A stretch of DNA of 64,000 bases from Pagrus major (GCF_040436345.1 NC_133237.1:25053749-25117748); one strand, 5' to 3'. Shown: positions 34,760 through 47,214, counted from the stretch's first letter. Numbers and translations: made by a program. Notes: a model not told the origin generated them from the letters alone.

Positions 34760-36612
34760 TGGTCTTTTGTAATGCAGCTTTATTCAGCAGGATAGTTTTC
34801 ACTATCAAGCAATTTTACATTTTTCAACATCAATTGGAGCTGTGACTAAAATCACTACATCTCAAAGGCTTCATGTTTACTCATCCAATTATTTCTTGCT
34901 TTGTAAAGCACAAAGATACAGCTCAAACTATATCTTCAAAATCAAGAACAGACTCAGTCTTGATAGTATCGCCTCAATTTATCTTCGGCCACTTCATCTT
35001 GGGATGTTCCCCCCCTGTTTGGATAACAAGTTAGAGAAGGGGGAAAGAGAGAGGAATCAGTTAGTTAAATTATCAACAGAGGTCGATCAACAGAATCTTA
35101 AATGACAAATATTTCAATAATAATAATAATGATAATAAATTAAATAAAACAAAAATCTGACAGAAATTCACTGATTGTTTGATAGGTTTGAGGCATTTCA
35201 CAAAGTCTTTTTATTTCTTTTTTATTTGTCTGTTTGAAATCAACAGAAAATATTCAGTAATACTTACAATTTGTCGCAGTCACTCCCTAAAGGGACAAAA
35301 AGCAGAAAATAAGATAAATAAAAATTAGTATATTATTATCATATTTGAAAATCTTTGCATTTAGAACATTAATGATGCTGTCTTTACTTAGTTTTATGTT
35401 TATTATCTGAGGTGCCAGGACTAAATAACAGATTTTAGCTAAACACAGAACTAAGTGAAGTTGTATGTAGTAAGTTAGTACAGTCAAGTGTGATTTGTTG
35501 ATCACAGACTAAAGGAGCCTGCTGTTTGTGTAAATCAGAGGTCAATCTGTTAACATCAACTCAGTATGTGTGAAAGTTTGTGACTTACTGCATCGCCACC
35601 GCAAAGAGCTAAGTGGTAGTCTATACCAAGTTAGAGAAGGGGGAAAGAGAGAGGAATCAGTTAGTCAAATTATCAATAGAGGTCGATCAACAGAATCTTA
35701 AATGACAAATATTCTAATATATTAATAAGTATGTAATAATTTTTGGAGCAAAACTGACAAAGATTCATTGATTCCAGCTTCTGAAATGTATCGACTTGCT
35801 TCTTTACCCGCTATTATATCACCGTGAATTTAAATGGGTTGGACAAAATAAGTTACTTGAAGACATCAACTTGGAAACTAGTTAATACTGATGCTTTCTG
35901 TGTTTGATAGGTTTGAGGCATTTCACAAAGTCTTTTTATTTCTTTTATTTGTCTGTTTGAAATCAACAGAAAATATTTAGCATTACTTACTTCGCGCAAT
36001 CGGACCCTAAAGGGACAAAAAGCAGAAAATAAGATAAATAAACATTAGTATATTATTATCACATTTGAAAATCTTTGGATTTAAAACATTAATGATGCTC
36101 TCTTTACTTAGTTTTATGTTTATTATCTGAGGTACCAGGACTAAATAACAGATTTTAGCTAAACACAGAACTAAGTGAAGTTGTATGTAGTAAGTTAGTA
36201 CAGTCAAGTGTGATTTGTTGATCACAGACTAAAGGAGCCTGCTGTTTGTGTAAAACAGAGGTCAGTCTGTTAACATCAACTCAGTATGTATGAAAGCTTG
36301 TGACTTACTGCATTGGGACCAACTCTGACTCTCCCCGGGTTCAGTCATGAGGACGACCAGTGTCAACACCAGAAAGATCATAACACACTTCATCCTGAGG
36401 AACAAATCACAGTGGCCACATCCAGAATCATTCACTGCCTTCACTCACCAGTGTCAAAGCTCATCACAACCCATCTAAAAGACTTTGCATTTATTAAAGT
36501 AACATCAGGATTAAATTGACTTCTCACCTTTCCACAGCTTGTTTGTCAGAACCAAAAAAAACTGGTGTCACAGACAGCAAAGTGAGCACTGTGAGATCTA
36601 GAGGTGATGTGG
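34760..36612 (-). CDS. Piscidin-signal cysteine-hairpin peptide gene, copy B
   Basis: Predicted 70-residue secreted peptide. A non-coding first exon ends at 36528 (AAAG|GTGAGA donor) and begins near 36612, about 25 nt after a TATAAA box (36638-36643). Coding exons: 36309-36394 (ATG 36393-36391), 35991-36006 (16 nt), 35589-35620 (32 nt), 35268-35286 (19 nt) and 34954-35014 (stop TGA). All junctions are GT/AG and the frame is open throughout. The signal is MKCVMIFLVLTLVVLM + TEPGES. The mature part starts QSWSQ and carries CRSDC-X11-CRSDC, so both halves hold the same RSD triplet. It is less cationic than copy A. The tail is SQDEVAEDKLRRYYQD. AATAAA lies at 34779-34784 (- strand). With promoter, introns, signal, stop and poly(A) signal all present, this is the best-preserved copy. 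Confidence 0.7.
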
Positions 36613-36817
36613 TGAGCAGTCGTGAGTTACCCGTCTCTTTATAAGGATGGAGATGGAGTAAACTCATCCAGTCATTCTGTATTTCTCAATGTGTTTTGCA
36701 ATTCACTTTTTTTTCACTGACTGTGATGATGATTAAAGATGAAAACATATATCACATAGTGCAATTTTTTTTCTTTTACAATTTCACTAACGAGACCACG
36801 GCACATTTTAACATTAA

Positions 36818-37374
36818 GGTAGTTCATTTAAATTGGTAGAAGATTTTGGGAGGATAGGAAAAGGGGGGTCACGGTTGTTGGATGAAGGAAAGGAGGTGTG
36901 AGTAGGGCTGCGGATTGACTGGACCGTCTAGGAACCAGGGAGGTTGAGACTCAGAATGGGGGTACGTCTCGATGGGCGCACGTCTTGGTTGGCGTGGCTT
37001 CATTGTCCCCCCTGTGGTTCCTGTGCTGGAATGGCCTGGGTTCTGGAGGATCTTCTTGCCGTGGGATGGCAATGTCGAAGGCTGGGCTGTTGGTGATCCT
37101 GTGAGGGAGGATAGTGGAGAAGGAGAGGGCCTGGGGGGGAGGGTTGTAAGAAGTTGAGACGAACGGTAGAGAAATGGTCAGGCTTGCATATATAGATTTT
37201 GCAAGTGATTGAATCAGGGTGACGTAGGTGGTTGGGTTAATGCTGCACAGGTGGTTAGGTTGACGAGACGCAGGTGGTTGGATTGATGAGACGCAGGTGG
37301 TTTGATTGGCTGGGCCTGGGTGGCAGATCAGCGAGGAGGCGTGGCGTGGTCCAGTTCCTGAACCTTAGTTATAA
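36818..37374. repeat. G-rich interspersed element, copy B
   Basis: Counterpart of 20484-21084, slightly shorter, again just upstream of the peptide-gene promoter. Confidence 0.45.
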
Positions 37375-38206
37375 CAACTCCATATCATAAAAATGTGTTG
37401 ATATGTTGTTGAAAACACAACAACAAACAATTATGCTGAAGGCATTAAATCTGCATTTTAATTATATTTTGGTACATTTTTAAAATAGTTTTGTTATTTT
37501 CAATGACATTATCAGCATATAGATTAATTCGATATAATTTTTTATGTATACTTATATTTTCAATATAAAGTAAATACTCTCTGGACAGAAAATGTGCATG
37601 TTTTGTGTTTGACCTCACATGTTTCTAATGATAATGCTGATGTTTCCTAAGAAAGGAAGTGATTTATCAGTTTTATCAGCAACTGTAGAACAAACATGGT
37701 ATTTCAGAACTCAAGGGGAACAAAAGTCAACTTCCTCTTTGTAAAGTTAAAAGAAATATATAGTATATAAGTTGTTAAGCTTCTTGATTGTATGAATTAG
37801 ATGATTTTTTTTACTCATTTTACATTTTAATAGCTTGAATGTCTTTGTCTCTTTTGGAAACAGCCAACAGCACGAATGCCATTTACACAGTGATCATCTT
37901 GGCTCTTATAAAATTGTTATTTTGACTGTTTTTCTGATGTTTTATAGACCAAATGATTAATCTATTGATGGAGGAAATGCCATACTTGAATCATTTCCAA
38001 AGTGCTGCTTTACCAGACACACAAGTACAGTCAGAAACAGAAAGAAATAGGAAGACTGTTCATTTAATGAACTGATCACACCAACACACACATTATTTAG
38101 ATCTACTTAATTTAAACATTTACCGCTGACTTAATAAAAAACAATGTTCTTGATTATCATCACCAATAAATTTACAAGCATGTTCACTTAAATAACACCA
38201 CAAAAC
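37375..38206. other. Spacer, block B
   Basis: AT-rich, collinear with 21085-21914; no gene seen. Confidence 0.6.
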
Positions 38207-38920
38207 AAAGATGGTCTTTTGTAATGCAGCTTTATTCAGCAGGATAGTTTTCACTATCAAGCAATTTTACATTTTTCAACATCAATTGGAGCTGTGACTA
38301 AAATCACTACATCTCAAAGGCTTCATGTTTACTCATCCAATTATTTCTTGCTGTGCAAAGCACAAAGATATAGCTCAAACTATATCTTCAAAATCAAGAA
38401 CAGACTCTTTCAACAGTTTGCATAACAAGATAGAGAAGGGGGAACAAAAGAGAGGAATCAGTTAGTTAAACTATCAACAGAGGTCGATCAACAGAATCTT
38501 AAATGACAAATATTTTAATAATTTAATAATTTTGCAATAATTTTTGGAGCAAAAACTGACCAAAAATCACTGACTCCAGCTTCTGAAATGTGTTGACTTG
38601 CTCTTTTACCCTCTATTGTGTCAAGAATTTAAATGGGTTGGACAAAATAAAGTACTTGAAAACATCAGCTTGGGATCTGGTTAATACTGATGCTTGCTAT
38701 GTTTGATAGGTTTGGGGCATCTTTTCATTTCTTTTTTATTTGTCTGTTTGAAATCAATAGAAAATATTCAGTAATACTTACGGTGGAGATTGAGGTCCTA
38801 AAGGGACAAAAAGATGAAAATTAGATAAATAAACATTAGTATACTATTATAACATTCGAAAATATTTGCATTTAGAACATTAATGACGCTCTCTTTACTT
38901 AGTTTGGGTTTATAAGCTGA
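38207..38920 (-). pseudogene. Truncated fossil copy of the cysteine-hairpin peptide gene (B2)
   Basis: Same make-up as A2: a - strand poly(A) context, intron sequence and one 16-nt exon-like piece (38782-38797); no signal exon. Confidence 0.6.
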
Positions 38921-39721
38921 GATGCCAGGACAGAAAATGTACTTTTTTTTTGTTTGAGCCTCACATGTTTGGAATGACAATGCTTGATGTTTCCTAAGAC
39001 AGGAAGTGATTCATCATTTTTATCAGCAAAAGAAGAACAAGGTATTTCAAAACTCAGGTAAAGAAAAGGTCAACTTCCTCTTTGTTAAGTTAGAAGAAAT
39101 ATACAGTATATAAGTTTATTGTTAAGTCTTGTAACATAACAGTACATTTTGAAATTAAATATAAGCTAGAGACCATCTTGCAATGGCAGGCCCGTAAACA
39201 TGTTCACGTTCTGATCCATGACTACTCAGTAGTGATTACTACATTGTCACAGGAGTACTCATCACTCACACGGTTGTGATGCTATCGTGTTGGCAATGTC
39301 TGCCCACAGACAGACAGAAAGACATACAGACACAGACCACATTGTCCCTGTCCAGTGAAAACCACTAATATAAAAAAATGGCAATTTTTCATGAGCCAAG
39401 AAAAACAGATATGTTTTCAGCATTTGTCAGATGATTCGATGGCTTTCCAAATCATTTGTTTGGCTTAAGAAATAGGAGAATTGTTTCTTCTCATAAAAGG
39501 AACAGTTCCTTCATTTTTATCGAAAAATTCAAAAACACCAAATTTGCAATTAAGTGGTTTTCACTGGACGTTAATTAAAAGAGTAGACACAACATTAATT
39601 GAGAACTCCCCCTGGTTCTGTTCTAAACTTGTCAATTTATGTATTAATGACAAAAAAAACCAAAAACAGTACTGTTATACCAGTATGCATACATAAAATA
39701 GCTTATTGAATCGAAATATAA

Positions 39722-39760
<39 letters not shown>

Positions 39761-39855
39761 ATGATTATATATATTGATTATTTATATATTTCATAAATTC
39801 CACAACCTCACACTATTATAAAGTGGCCAATTGTGTCATCTAATGTAATGGTAGC
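38921..39855. other. Rearranged spacer specific to block B
   Basis: From about 39200 the sequence differs from blocks A and C and includes an (AT)n run (39729-39758). At 39855 it rejoins them, fusing sequence matching 23075 directly to sequence matching 24717. Block B has thus lost about 1.6 kb, including the fold-back element and the possible LTR fossil. No gene recognised. Confidence 0.6.
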
Positions 39856-39950
39856 CATATTGGCTCTCCACCATCTTGTCACTTTGACAATGACCACCAT
39901 CTTGGCTCCTCTTTCTTTTTTCTCTCAGATACACACAACCACACACACAA

Positions 39951-39989
<39 letters not shown>

Positions 39990-41320
39990 AATGTCTGCTG
40001 CTATCTGCCCTCTGCTGGTTGTCTGCAGTAAAGCAGACGGTCACTTTGTGGGACCAGAACAAATTGCCACCATATTATCTCAAGTTAAAAAATGAAAATT
40101 CACATTTTTATCACATGTTGTATACATTTAGCAATTTTAGTTAATGACTGAAGAATTAATTGCACTAAATGATAAAAATGGCCTTTAATATGTCCTGTAA
40201 TATGTTCTTTGCATGCATTTCTTTCTATATATTTATTACATTGCGTAGCACAATGTGATGACAGTAAAGAAGGGAGCACATACGTTAAACCACAGTGTGT
40301 TGCTATTCTGTTCAGTGCACACTAGAGAGCAGCACTGGAACACTATTAGAAAAGGCATGCACACAGATTACAGACTCATTTTTCAACTCCTCTCTCTGAT
40401 CTACAGGATGCACCTGCAGGCCTCCTGTCTTTATTTAGCTCCATGTAAATTAAGAGGTTCAGTATCAGTTCTCTGTAAAACTGTCCCTTGACAGGAAACA
40501 CACTGATGTTTTAATAAAATGTTTAAGTTAGTCAGTCGGCATATTCCCAGCATGTTAGTGAGATTATTACTGGTGTGAAGACAAGGTCTGTTTTCATAAT
40601 AAAGCTAAGACTTTTTTTTTTTTTTTTTTTTTTTACAAATGATACATTTCTAAAAAACAAATCAGGAAATTGGATTCATACAATTTAAATAAGATCATTT
40701 TAGAGACTGTTCACTGAAGTCTTTCTGTCCAAAGTGTTTTAATATGTGCACATGGTACGGGCACCTAGGCGCTAAGTCATAAAAATAGACTGTTCAGAAT
40801 CAAATATGGTCAGTAAATGAATTTGTAAAGTGCAGAAACAGCTGGGATGTACATATAAAACGCAGGTGAAACAAAAGGCCCTACAAATCATGCATGAACC
40901 TGCTTATCCCCTTTTTAAAGAATTCAGCCCCTCGAGCTTTACAGACGCTTTACAGCCACTGCAGCAACACCTTTACAAAATGTACTTCACACCAACCACT
41001 GCTTCACTTGATTCATTTATAAACATCAGTCTAACTGGAACCTGTAAAGCTGAAGGCAAATTTCCACATCAGTGGACACCAGAGATTATTTTCATCATTT
41101 GTAGTTTTTGTGTTTTTTTGTTTTTTTACTGCAGCTTACAACCTGTAATAAGTCTCTCCTTGTAACTTGTGAAAAACATGTGAATCAGATAAAGATGATT
41201 TTTGTATCTCAAGAAAGATTTGACTAGTTTACAAACTTTGATGTCATGAATCCCAGGAACTTTTCAGATCTTAAATTTCATTTATAACATTTTTTGGGGG
41301 TTGAAATAATTTAAATGTGA
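39856..41320. other. Spacer between block B and V13
   Basis: Collinear with 24718-26150. It holds a (CA)n run (39942-39984), an enhancer-like copy (40404-40480) and a poly-T tract (about 40612-40634). No gene seen. Confidence 0.6.
40404..40480. promoter_or_regulatory. Enhancer-like element, diverged copy in block B
   Basis: CAGGATGCACCTGCAGGCC with E-box, then TTTATTTAGCTCC and ATGTAAAT, about 1.1 kb upstream of the V13 leader, as before V9. Confidence 0.45.
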
Positions 41321-41492
41321 CAAAGCATGCAGACTGAAGCAGAGCTCCTCCTCCTGTCAGTCACTCTCAGTTTCAGTGTCGTATTAAATTGCTCCTCCAG
41401 CACCTCCTCTCCTCATCCTCCAAAGCCTCTAGTCTGTCAGCAGTAAGCTCACTTTCCAAGTTACAAGGCCATTCTCAGCACACACTGACAAC

Positions 41493-41954
41493 ATGCTGGG
41501 GACCCTCTGCACTCTCATCACTGCTCTAACATGTAAGGAGGCTGACTTACTGCAGCTTTGACCTCATGTTGGATTCATCAGTCTGTGTGTTTCTCTTGAC
41601 TCCATGTCATCTTGTTGTTTCCAGGTGTGAGTGGTGTGACGGTGCTGACACAGAAGCCTCCTGTTGTGACGCTGAGGAGAGGAGAGACAGCCACCATGGA
41701 CTGTAACCTGGGGACTGTTACTGACAGTGATGCTCGCTGGTACAAACAGGTTCCAGGAGGAGTTCCTCAGTATGTACTGAGGTTTCGTCACAGCTATAGC
41801 TCTGTATATTATGGCTCTGGTTTCTCCTCTCCAAAGTTCACATGTACTCATCAGTCACAAACAGATTATCGTTTGATCATCAACAATGTGGAGGAAGGAG
41901 ACTCAGCAGTCTATTACTGTCAAACATGGGACAACTCTGTTAATGAGTACGTAT
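41493..41954 (+). CDS. IgL V segment V13 (family I)
   Basis: Leader exon 41493-41532 and V exon 41625-41954. It is nearly identical to V3: SGVTVLTQKPP, TVTDSDAR, RFRHSYSSVYYGSGF, the same extra Cys in KFTCTHQ, and YYCQTWDNSVNEY. The RSS at 41955-41982 has spacer ATTTATGCTGTG. TATTAAA-type promoter at 41383-41389. The similarity continues through the 3' flank (repeat at 42340-42490 matching 5925-6090), so clusters 2 and 5 share recent ancestry here. Confidence 0.92.
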
Positions 41955-41982
41955 CACAGTGATTTATGCTGTGACAAAAACC

Positions 41983-42800
41983 TCCTCACTGATACTTCTG
42001 CTTTTTGAGACTCTGACACTTGTCAACTGATCACAGAGCCATCAACCATTACTCTGTGTAACAACATACACTTTGTTGAATTCCCACATGAATCTTTAAT
42101 TGTATTTAATTGCACTTTGCACTCATGCTTTATTAATGGAAACAAAAAAAGCAATGCACGAGTAAATATGCACCACCTTCATGCATAATAACTGAGATTA
42201 TTCTATAAAACAGACTTTAAATGTTACTGTGTATAAATACTTAACATTTTTAGTCACAGAAATGTTTCAGAAGCTGTTCTGAGTGAAAAAAACAACATGT
42301 GATAGATATTTCTGAGACATACAGGTAGTGATGATTGTTACATTGGATCTACATGCAAGAGAGGGCAGGCAGGAATATTAATAGATTGAGTTTATTTAGG
42401 ATCAACAGCAGGACCAGGTAAAAACAGCACGATCTGAGAAACACAACAGATGACTAGACAAAGACTGAACTGAAGACTGGACTTAAATACAAACTAAATT
42501 AATGATGGGAGGAGGTGCAGGTGGAGAGAGGCAGAGAAACACAGGTGAGAGTAATGAGTGGAAAAACACAAGGAGATGGGAAAGCTATCCAAAGAAATCC
42601 ACAGTCCAGCAGCAACCAACAACTTAAACACCACAGGCTTATAAAGGCAATCGAAAGAGAGAGGGAAGATCTCATTATTCATGTCACGTTAAAATCCGCT
42701 CACATATGGTCAATAGAAAAGTGATTAATACATGTAAACTGCTACAGATTGTTATATAAAGCCCCTTTAATGTGAAACTGCGCATGATGTAGGTGGTTAA
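41983..42800. other. V13-V14 spacer
   Basis: Collinear with the V3-V4 spacer but shorter, because the middle of the interspersed repeat (matching about 6080-6330) is largely missing. No gene seen. Confidence 0.6.
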
Positions 42801-42960
42801 TAAATGTTAACAGTGCTGAGTGTTGAAACTCCTCCTCCTCCTCCTCCTCTTCTCCTCTCCTCAGTGTCTTTATAAGCTTCAGTCTCTCTTCTCCTCACAC
42901 TCCAACCCTGCTCACCTCTCAGCTGGACAGTAAGGGACGTTTACACCACACACTGACAAC

Positions 42961-43415
42961 ATGCTGGGGACCCTCTGCACTCTCATCACTGCTCTAACAT
43001 GTAAGATATTCTTCTCTCTCCTTTTACAGCCCATATTTTCACACAGAAACCTTTTACTCATGTACTTTTCTGTGTATGTTGACAGACGTTGATGCAGCCA
43101 AAATGGTGACCCAGACGCCTGCTGTCCACACAGTTTCTACAGGACAACAGGTTGTTCTCAGCTGCAACATTGGGAGAGATGATGGACATTATGTCAGTTG
43201 GTATAAACAGGTTCCTGGTGAAGCTCCTCAGTATGTACTTAAGTTTTACCATAGTCACAGTTCACCCACCTTTGGAACAGGATTCTCTTCAGACCGATTT
43301 GACTCTAAAGCCTCATCAAACATAAATTACCAGTTCATCATTAAGAGGACAGAGACAGGAGACTCAGCTCAGTATCACTGTGCAACATGGGACAGCTCTG
43401 CTGGTGAGTGGGTAT
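42961..43415 (+). CDS. IgL V segment V14 (family II)
   Basis: Leader exon 42961-43000 and V exon 43086-43415, joined T|AC (Tyr). It starts YVDAAKMVTQTP, with SCNIGRDDGHYVS (Gly for Glu), WYKQVPGEAPQYVLKF, the short CDR2 YHSHSSPTFGTGF and DSAQYHCATWDSSAGEWVS. The RSS at 43416-43443 has a variant nonamer ACAAAAAGC. TTTATAAG box at 42869-42876. The only fully intact family II V of cluster 5. Confidence 0.91.
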
Positions 43416-43845
43416 CACAGTGATTTACACTGTGACAAAAAGCTTCTCACTGATACTTCTGTTTTTTGAGACTCTGACACTTGTCAACTGATCACAGAGC
43501 CATCAACCATTACTCTGTGCAACAACATACACATATTGAATTCCTACATAAATCTTTAATTGTATTTAATTGTACTTTGCACTCATGTTTTATTAATAGA
43601 AACAAAACAACAATGCACTAGTAAATATGCACCACCTTCATGCATAATATCTGAGATTATTCTATAAAACAACACATTTGCATGAAATATAATAATATAC
43701 GTTTTTAAACACAGGATGCAATTTGTAACAAAAACGAAAAATCAGGTTGTGTTGGGGCCAGAAACATTATTAATCATTGAAATAAATCGGAAACCTCAGT
43801 GAGCCTATATGGACGATGAGCTCCTGTCTTCTCTGACCCTCTTTC

Positions 43846-44072
43846 AAACTGTCCTAACCTGACAGTTTCTTTACTCACATGTTACACTGTCCTAAACTGA
43901 CAGCTTCTTTACTCACATGTTAAACTGTCCTAACCTGACAGCTTCTTTTCCTCACATGTTAAACTGTCCTAACCTGACAGCTTCTTTGCTCACATGTAAA
44001 ACTGTCCTAACCTGACAGCTTCTTAACTCACATGTTAAACTGTCCTAACCTTACAGCTTCTTTGCTCACGTA
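43846..44072. repeat. 38-bp minisatellite, about 6 copies
   Basis: Same unit, 3' of V14. Confidence 0.93.
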
Positions 44073-44344
44073 AAACCATCCAAGTCACAACACAGCAGTA
44101 ACTGATTCTGTTTCCTTCATTTGGCTGATTAATTCTCACTTTTAACTAAACAACAACATTTTTCTGACTCTAACAGAGCAGTAGACTAGGTTTCATTAAA
44201 TAAGAGTCTGCCGTCTTTATTGAATGTTTCCGGGTATTAGTCAGACCCCATGAAGTCCCAGGGGAACAGAAATAACACAAGCAATAGGAATACATTTTGA
44301 TTACATCAGATATTTTGTTGCTAACTGTTGTGTATTCACAATAT

Positions 44345-44428
44345 CACATTGGAGGGTGAGCTGGATGGTCATTAATGGCACTTCACCACATCACTGAAGT
44401 TTCAATTATGACGGTAAAGCTCAAGTGT
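44345..44428. mobile_element. Short fold-back element, copy 4
   Basis: Right arm slightly degraded relative to copies 2 and 3. Confidence 0.6.
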
Positions 44429-44809
44429 AATAGTGCTTAATAATGATGTGTTTCTAATAGATTAATATTAAGTGATAATTCATGTTTAGCATGCTTGTTA
44501 TGTGCACTCTACATCCTGTTTATCATTGTCCACCTGTCATTGGATCATACACTTCCTGACAGAAAGGAGGCAGCAGGTGAGACCGGAGAAAGGTAATCAA
44601 AATGTATGATGTGAAAACTCACATACATGATGTAGTTTATGAGTATAAAGAGTGATGAGTGTTGAAACTCCTCCTTCTCCTCCTCCTCTTCTCCTCTCCT
44701 CAGTGTCTTTATAAGCTTCAGTCTCTCTTCTCCTCACACTCCAACCCTGCTCACCTCTCAGCTGGACAGTAAGGGACGTTTACACCACACACTGACAACA
44801 TGCTGGGGA

Positions 44810-45242
44810 CCCTCTGCATTCTCATCACTGCTTTAGAAGATATTCTTCTCACTCCTTTTACAGCCCATATTTTCACACAGAAACCTTTGACTCATGTACT
44901 TTTCTGTGTATGTTGACAGATGTTGATGCAGCTAAAGTGCTGACCCAGACGCCTGCTGTCCACACAGTTTCTACAGGACAACAGGTTGTTCTCAACTGCA
45001 ACATTGAGAGGGATGAAAGTTATGTTTATTGGTATAAACAGGTTCCTGGTGAAGCTCCTCAGTATGTTCTGAGGTCTTACCATAGTCACAGTTCACCTGA
45101 CAACTTTGGAACAGGATTCTCTTCAGACCGATTTGACTCTAAAGCCTCATCAAACATAAATTATCAGTTAAGAGGGCAGAGACAGGAGACTCTGCTCAGT
45201 ATCACTGTGCAACATGGGACAACTCTGCCAATGAGTGGGTAT
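44810..45242 (+). pseudogene. IgL V segment V15 (family II), donor lost and frameshifted
   Basis: The leader (from 44810, MLGTLCILITAL) runs straight into intron sequence: the ACATGT that carries the splice donor in relatives is missing near 44835. In the V exon (44920-45242), 7 nt present in relatives between CAGTT and AAGAGGG (near 45170) are absent, shifting the frame in framework 3. Otherwise it matches V18 (NCNIERDESYVYWYKQ). The RSS (45243-45270) is intact and lies next to J5. Confidence 0.9.
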
Positions 45243-45515
45243 CACAGTGATTTACACTGTGACAAAAACCTTACTGAGACACTCCTGACAGCTTCAATCA
45301 ATTATGAACAAAATCAAACACTTCAAATCAGAAAAACTGGAACAAAACATTGAAGGACATGAAAAAAAGTCCTCTAAAGAGACAAGAGTGTTTGAATAAA
45401 GTCCAGCAGTGTTTGTGAATATAAGCAGACTGATGAAGTGAATGAGACGTGGACAGTGAAAGTTGGTCTCAACAGGATGTTTCACTTCCACTCCCCTCAT
45501 TAGTGAGAGTCAGGA

Positions 45516-45588
45516 GGTTTTTGTACAGTCATGTGTACAAACTGAATCACTGTGGTATTCGGACAAGGCACCAAGCTGATTGTGACAA
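45516..45588 (+). CDS. IgL J segment J5 with 23-RSS
   Basis: Nonamer GGTTTTTGT 45516-45524, a 23-bp spacer with one substitution relative to the other J spacers, heptamer CACTGTG 45548-45554, J coding 45555-45588 (VFGQGTKLIVT), GTAAGT donor. Confidence 0.95.
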
Positions 45589-46368
45589 GTAAGTACTTTT
45601 AACTCATCATAAAACAGGAGAGATTTGATTGTTTCTCTTGTATATTTAAGTATTTCATGTACTTGTTAATTCTTGTTTAAAGTGTGAAACATTTTTAGTG
45701 CAGATTAATTGTTTGCAGTTTTAACATCAGCTTTGAAACAGCACCAAGCTGTGCTTTAAAAGACAATGGACAGCTGAGCAGCTGATTAAATGATTTTGTC
45801 CATAAGTTGTTTTAATTGTTGTGAGATTTAAAGACAGAAGATTATTCTCAATTATTATATTTAACCTTTAATGAAGTTATTTTTACATTACGTCTTATTT
45901 TAACATTCATTTATTCATTGAGAAATTCAGCTTACTACAATGGTTGATTGTTTATCTGGTGAAGGTGAAAATAAAATGAGAATATTTTCTATTTATCTTC
46001 AGTCATTAGGGCAGAGTAAACATTGTTTATTGTGCCTGTTTGAAAATATAGATTATTTAGTGAGACAGTCACCTTTGAATCTGAAGTGATATCTGCTGTA
46101 ATTGAACACAATGACTGATAATCAGAGATGATATTTAATTACTGTGGTTGAACAGAATTTCTCTGGTGAAATTATAATGTTTCATTAGTAATCCTTATAT
46201 ATCTGAGGTCAGGGAGAAACTTGTAGTCTTTCAAAATGTAAAAAAAAAAAAACTCTGCTCATGTTGTTGATGATTATTTTGACACTAAGTCTGAGAGTGT
46301 TTGTTAGTTTTCTCTTTTCTCTGACTTAATTTCTAGTGATGTGATGAATGTCCTTGATGTATTTTCAG

Positions 46369-46697
46369 GCTCCAGCCTCCCTCCTCCTGTCCTGACAGTC
46401 TTCCCTCCGTCCAGAGCTGAGCTCCAGTCCAGCGAAGCCTCTCTGGTCTGTCTGTCCAGTCAGTCTGTGCCTTTTGCAGATGTGAGCTGGTTTGCTGCTG
46501 GGAGTCAAGTGAGCAGTGGGATCTCTACCAGCACCGCTGTTCAGCAACCGGACCACACTTTCCAAATCAGCAGCTATCTGGCCATCCAGACGTCAGACTG
46601 GAACATGGAAAAGGTTTACAAATGTAAAGTGTCTTTGGGCTCCCAGATCGCAGAGAAACACATCAACAAGTCAGACTGTCCCACTGAAGAACAGTAG
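46369..46697 (+). CDS. IgL constant region C5
   Basis: A 109-residue C1-set domain. Landmark Cys and Trp are kept. Private changes are YKCKV (Lys for Thr before the second Cys) and SQIAEKH (Ile for Thr). SSEASL, GSQVSSG, HINKSD. Poly(A) signals as in the other clusters. Confidence 0.95.
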
Positions 46698-47214
46698 AGG
46701 AGCACAACGACCATTTCAAATCTGCTTCTTTACTGTTTGTGCTGTTTGCTCATTACAAGGTTCACATGTTAGAAAAGATGTGTCTGCATGCTTGTAATAA
46801 ATGTTGTGACAGTTAGGTGGAGGTGTTGTATCAGCTTTGCAACTGCTGCATTTTTCAAAACTCATTCAATAAAAAAACTCAACAAGAACAAGTTTGTAAT
46901 CATTTGTTTTCCTGAAAATATCATTTAAAACAGTAATATTCCTTGTGTATTGTAACTTTGACAAGATTTTATTTTTCTTCTGCCGTCCATCTCACAGATT
47001 TCTGTCTTACTTGTATATGTATATCTAAATTCAGAAAGCTACATTGTTTTAAGTGGTAATCTTAAATAAAAGCACAACAGACAGATTAATATTACTCTGC
47101 CTGGTTTTAGTTGCTTACAGACGTTAGAAAAATCAGATAAACGGGCAAATGAAACTGAGTTTTCATCCTCTGTAAGTGAAGCGTCACCTCTCAACTCCTC
47201 CCTCTCTTCTTTCC

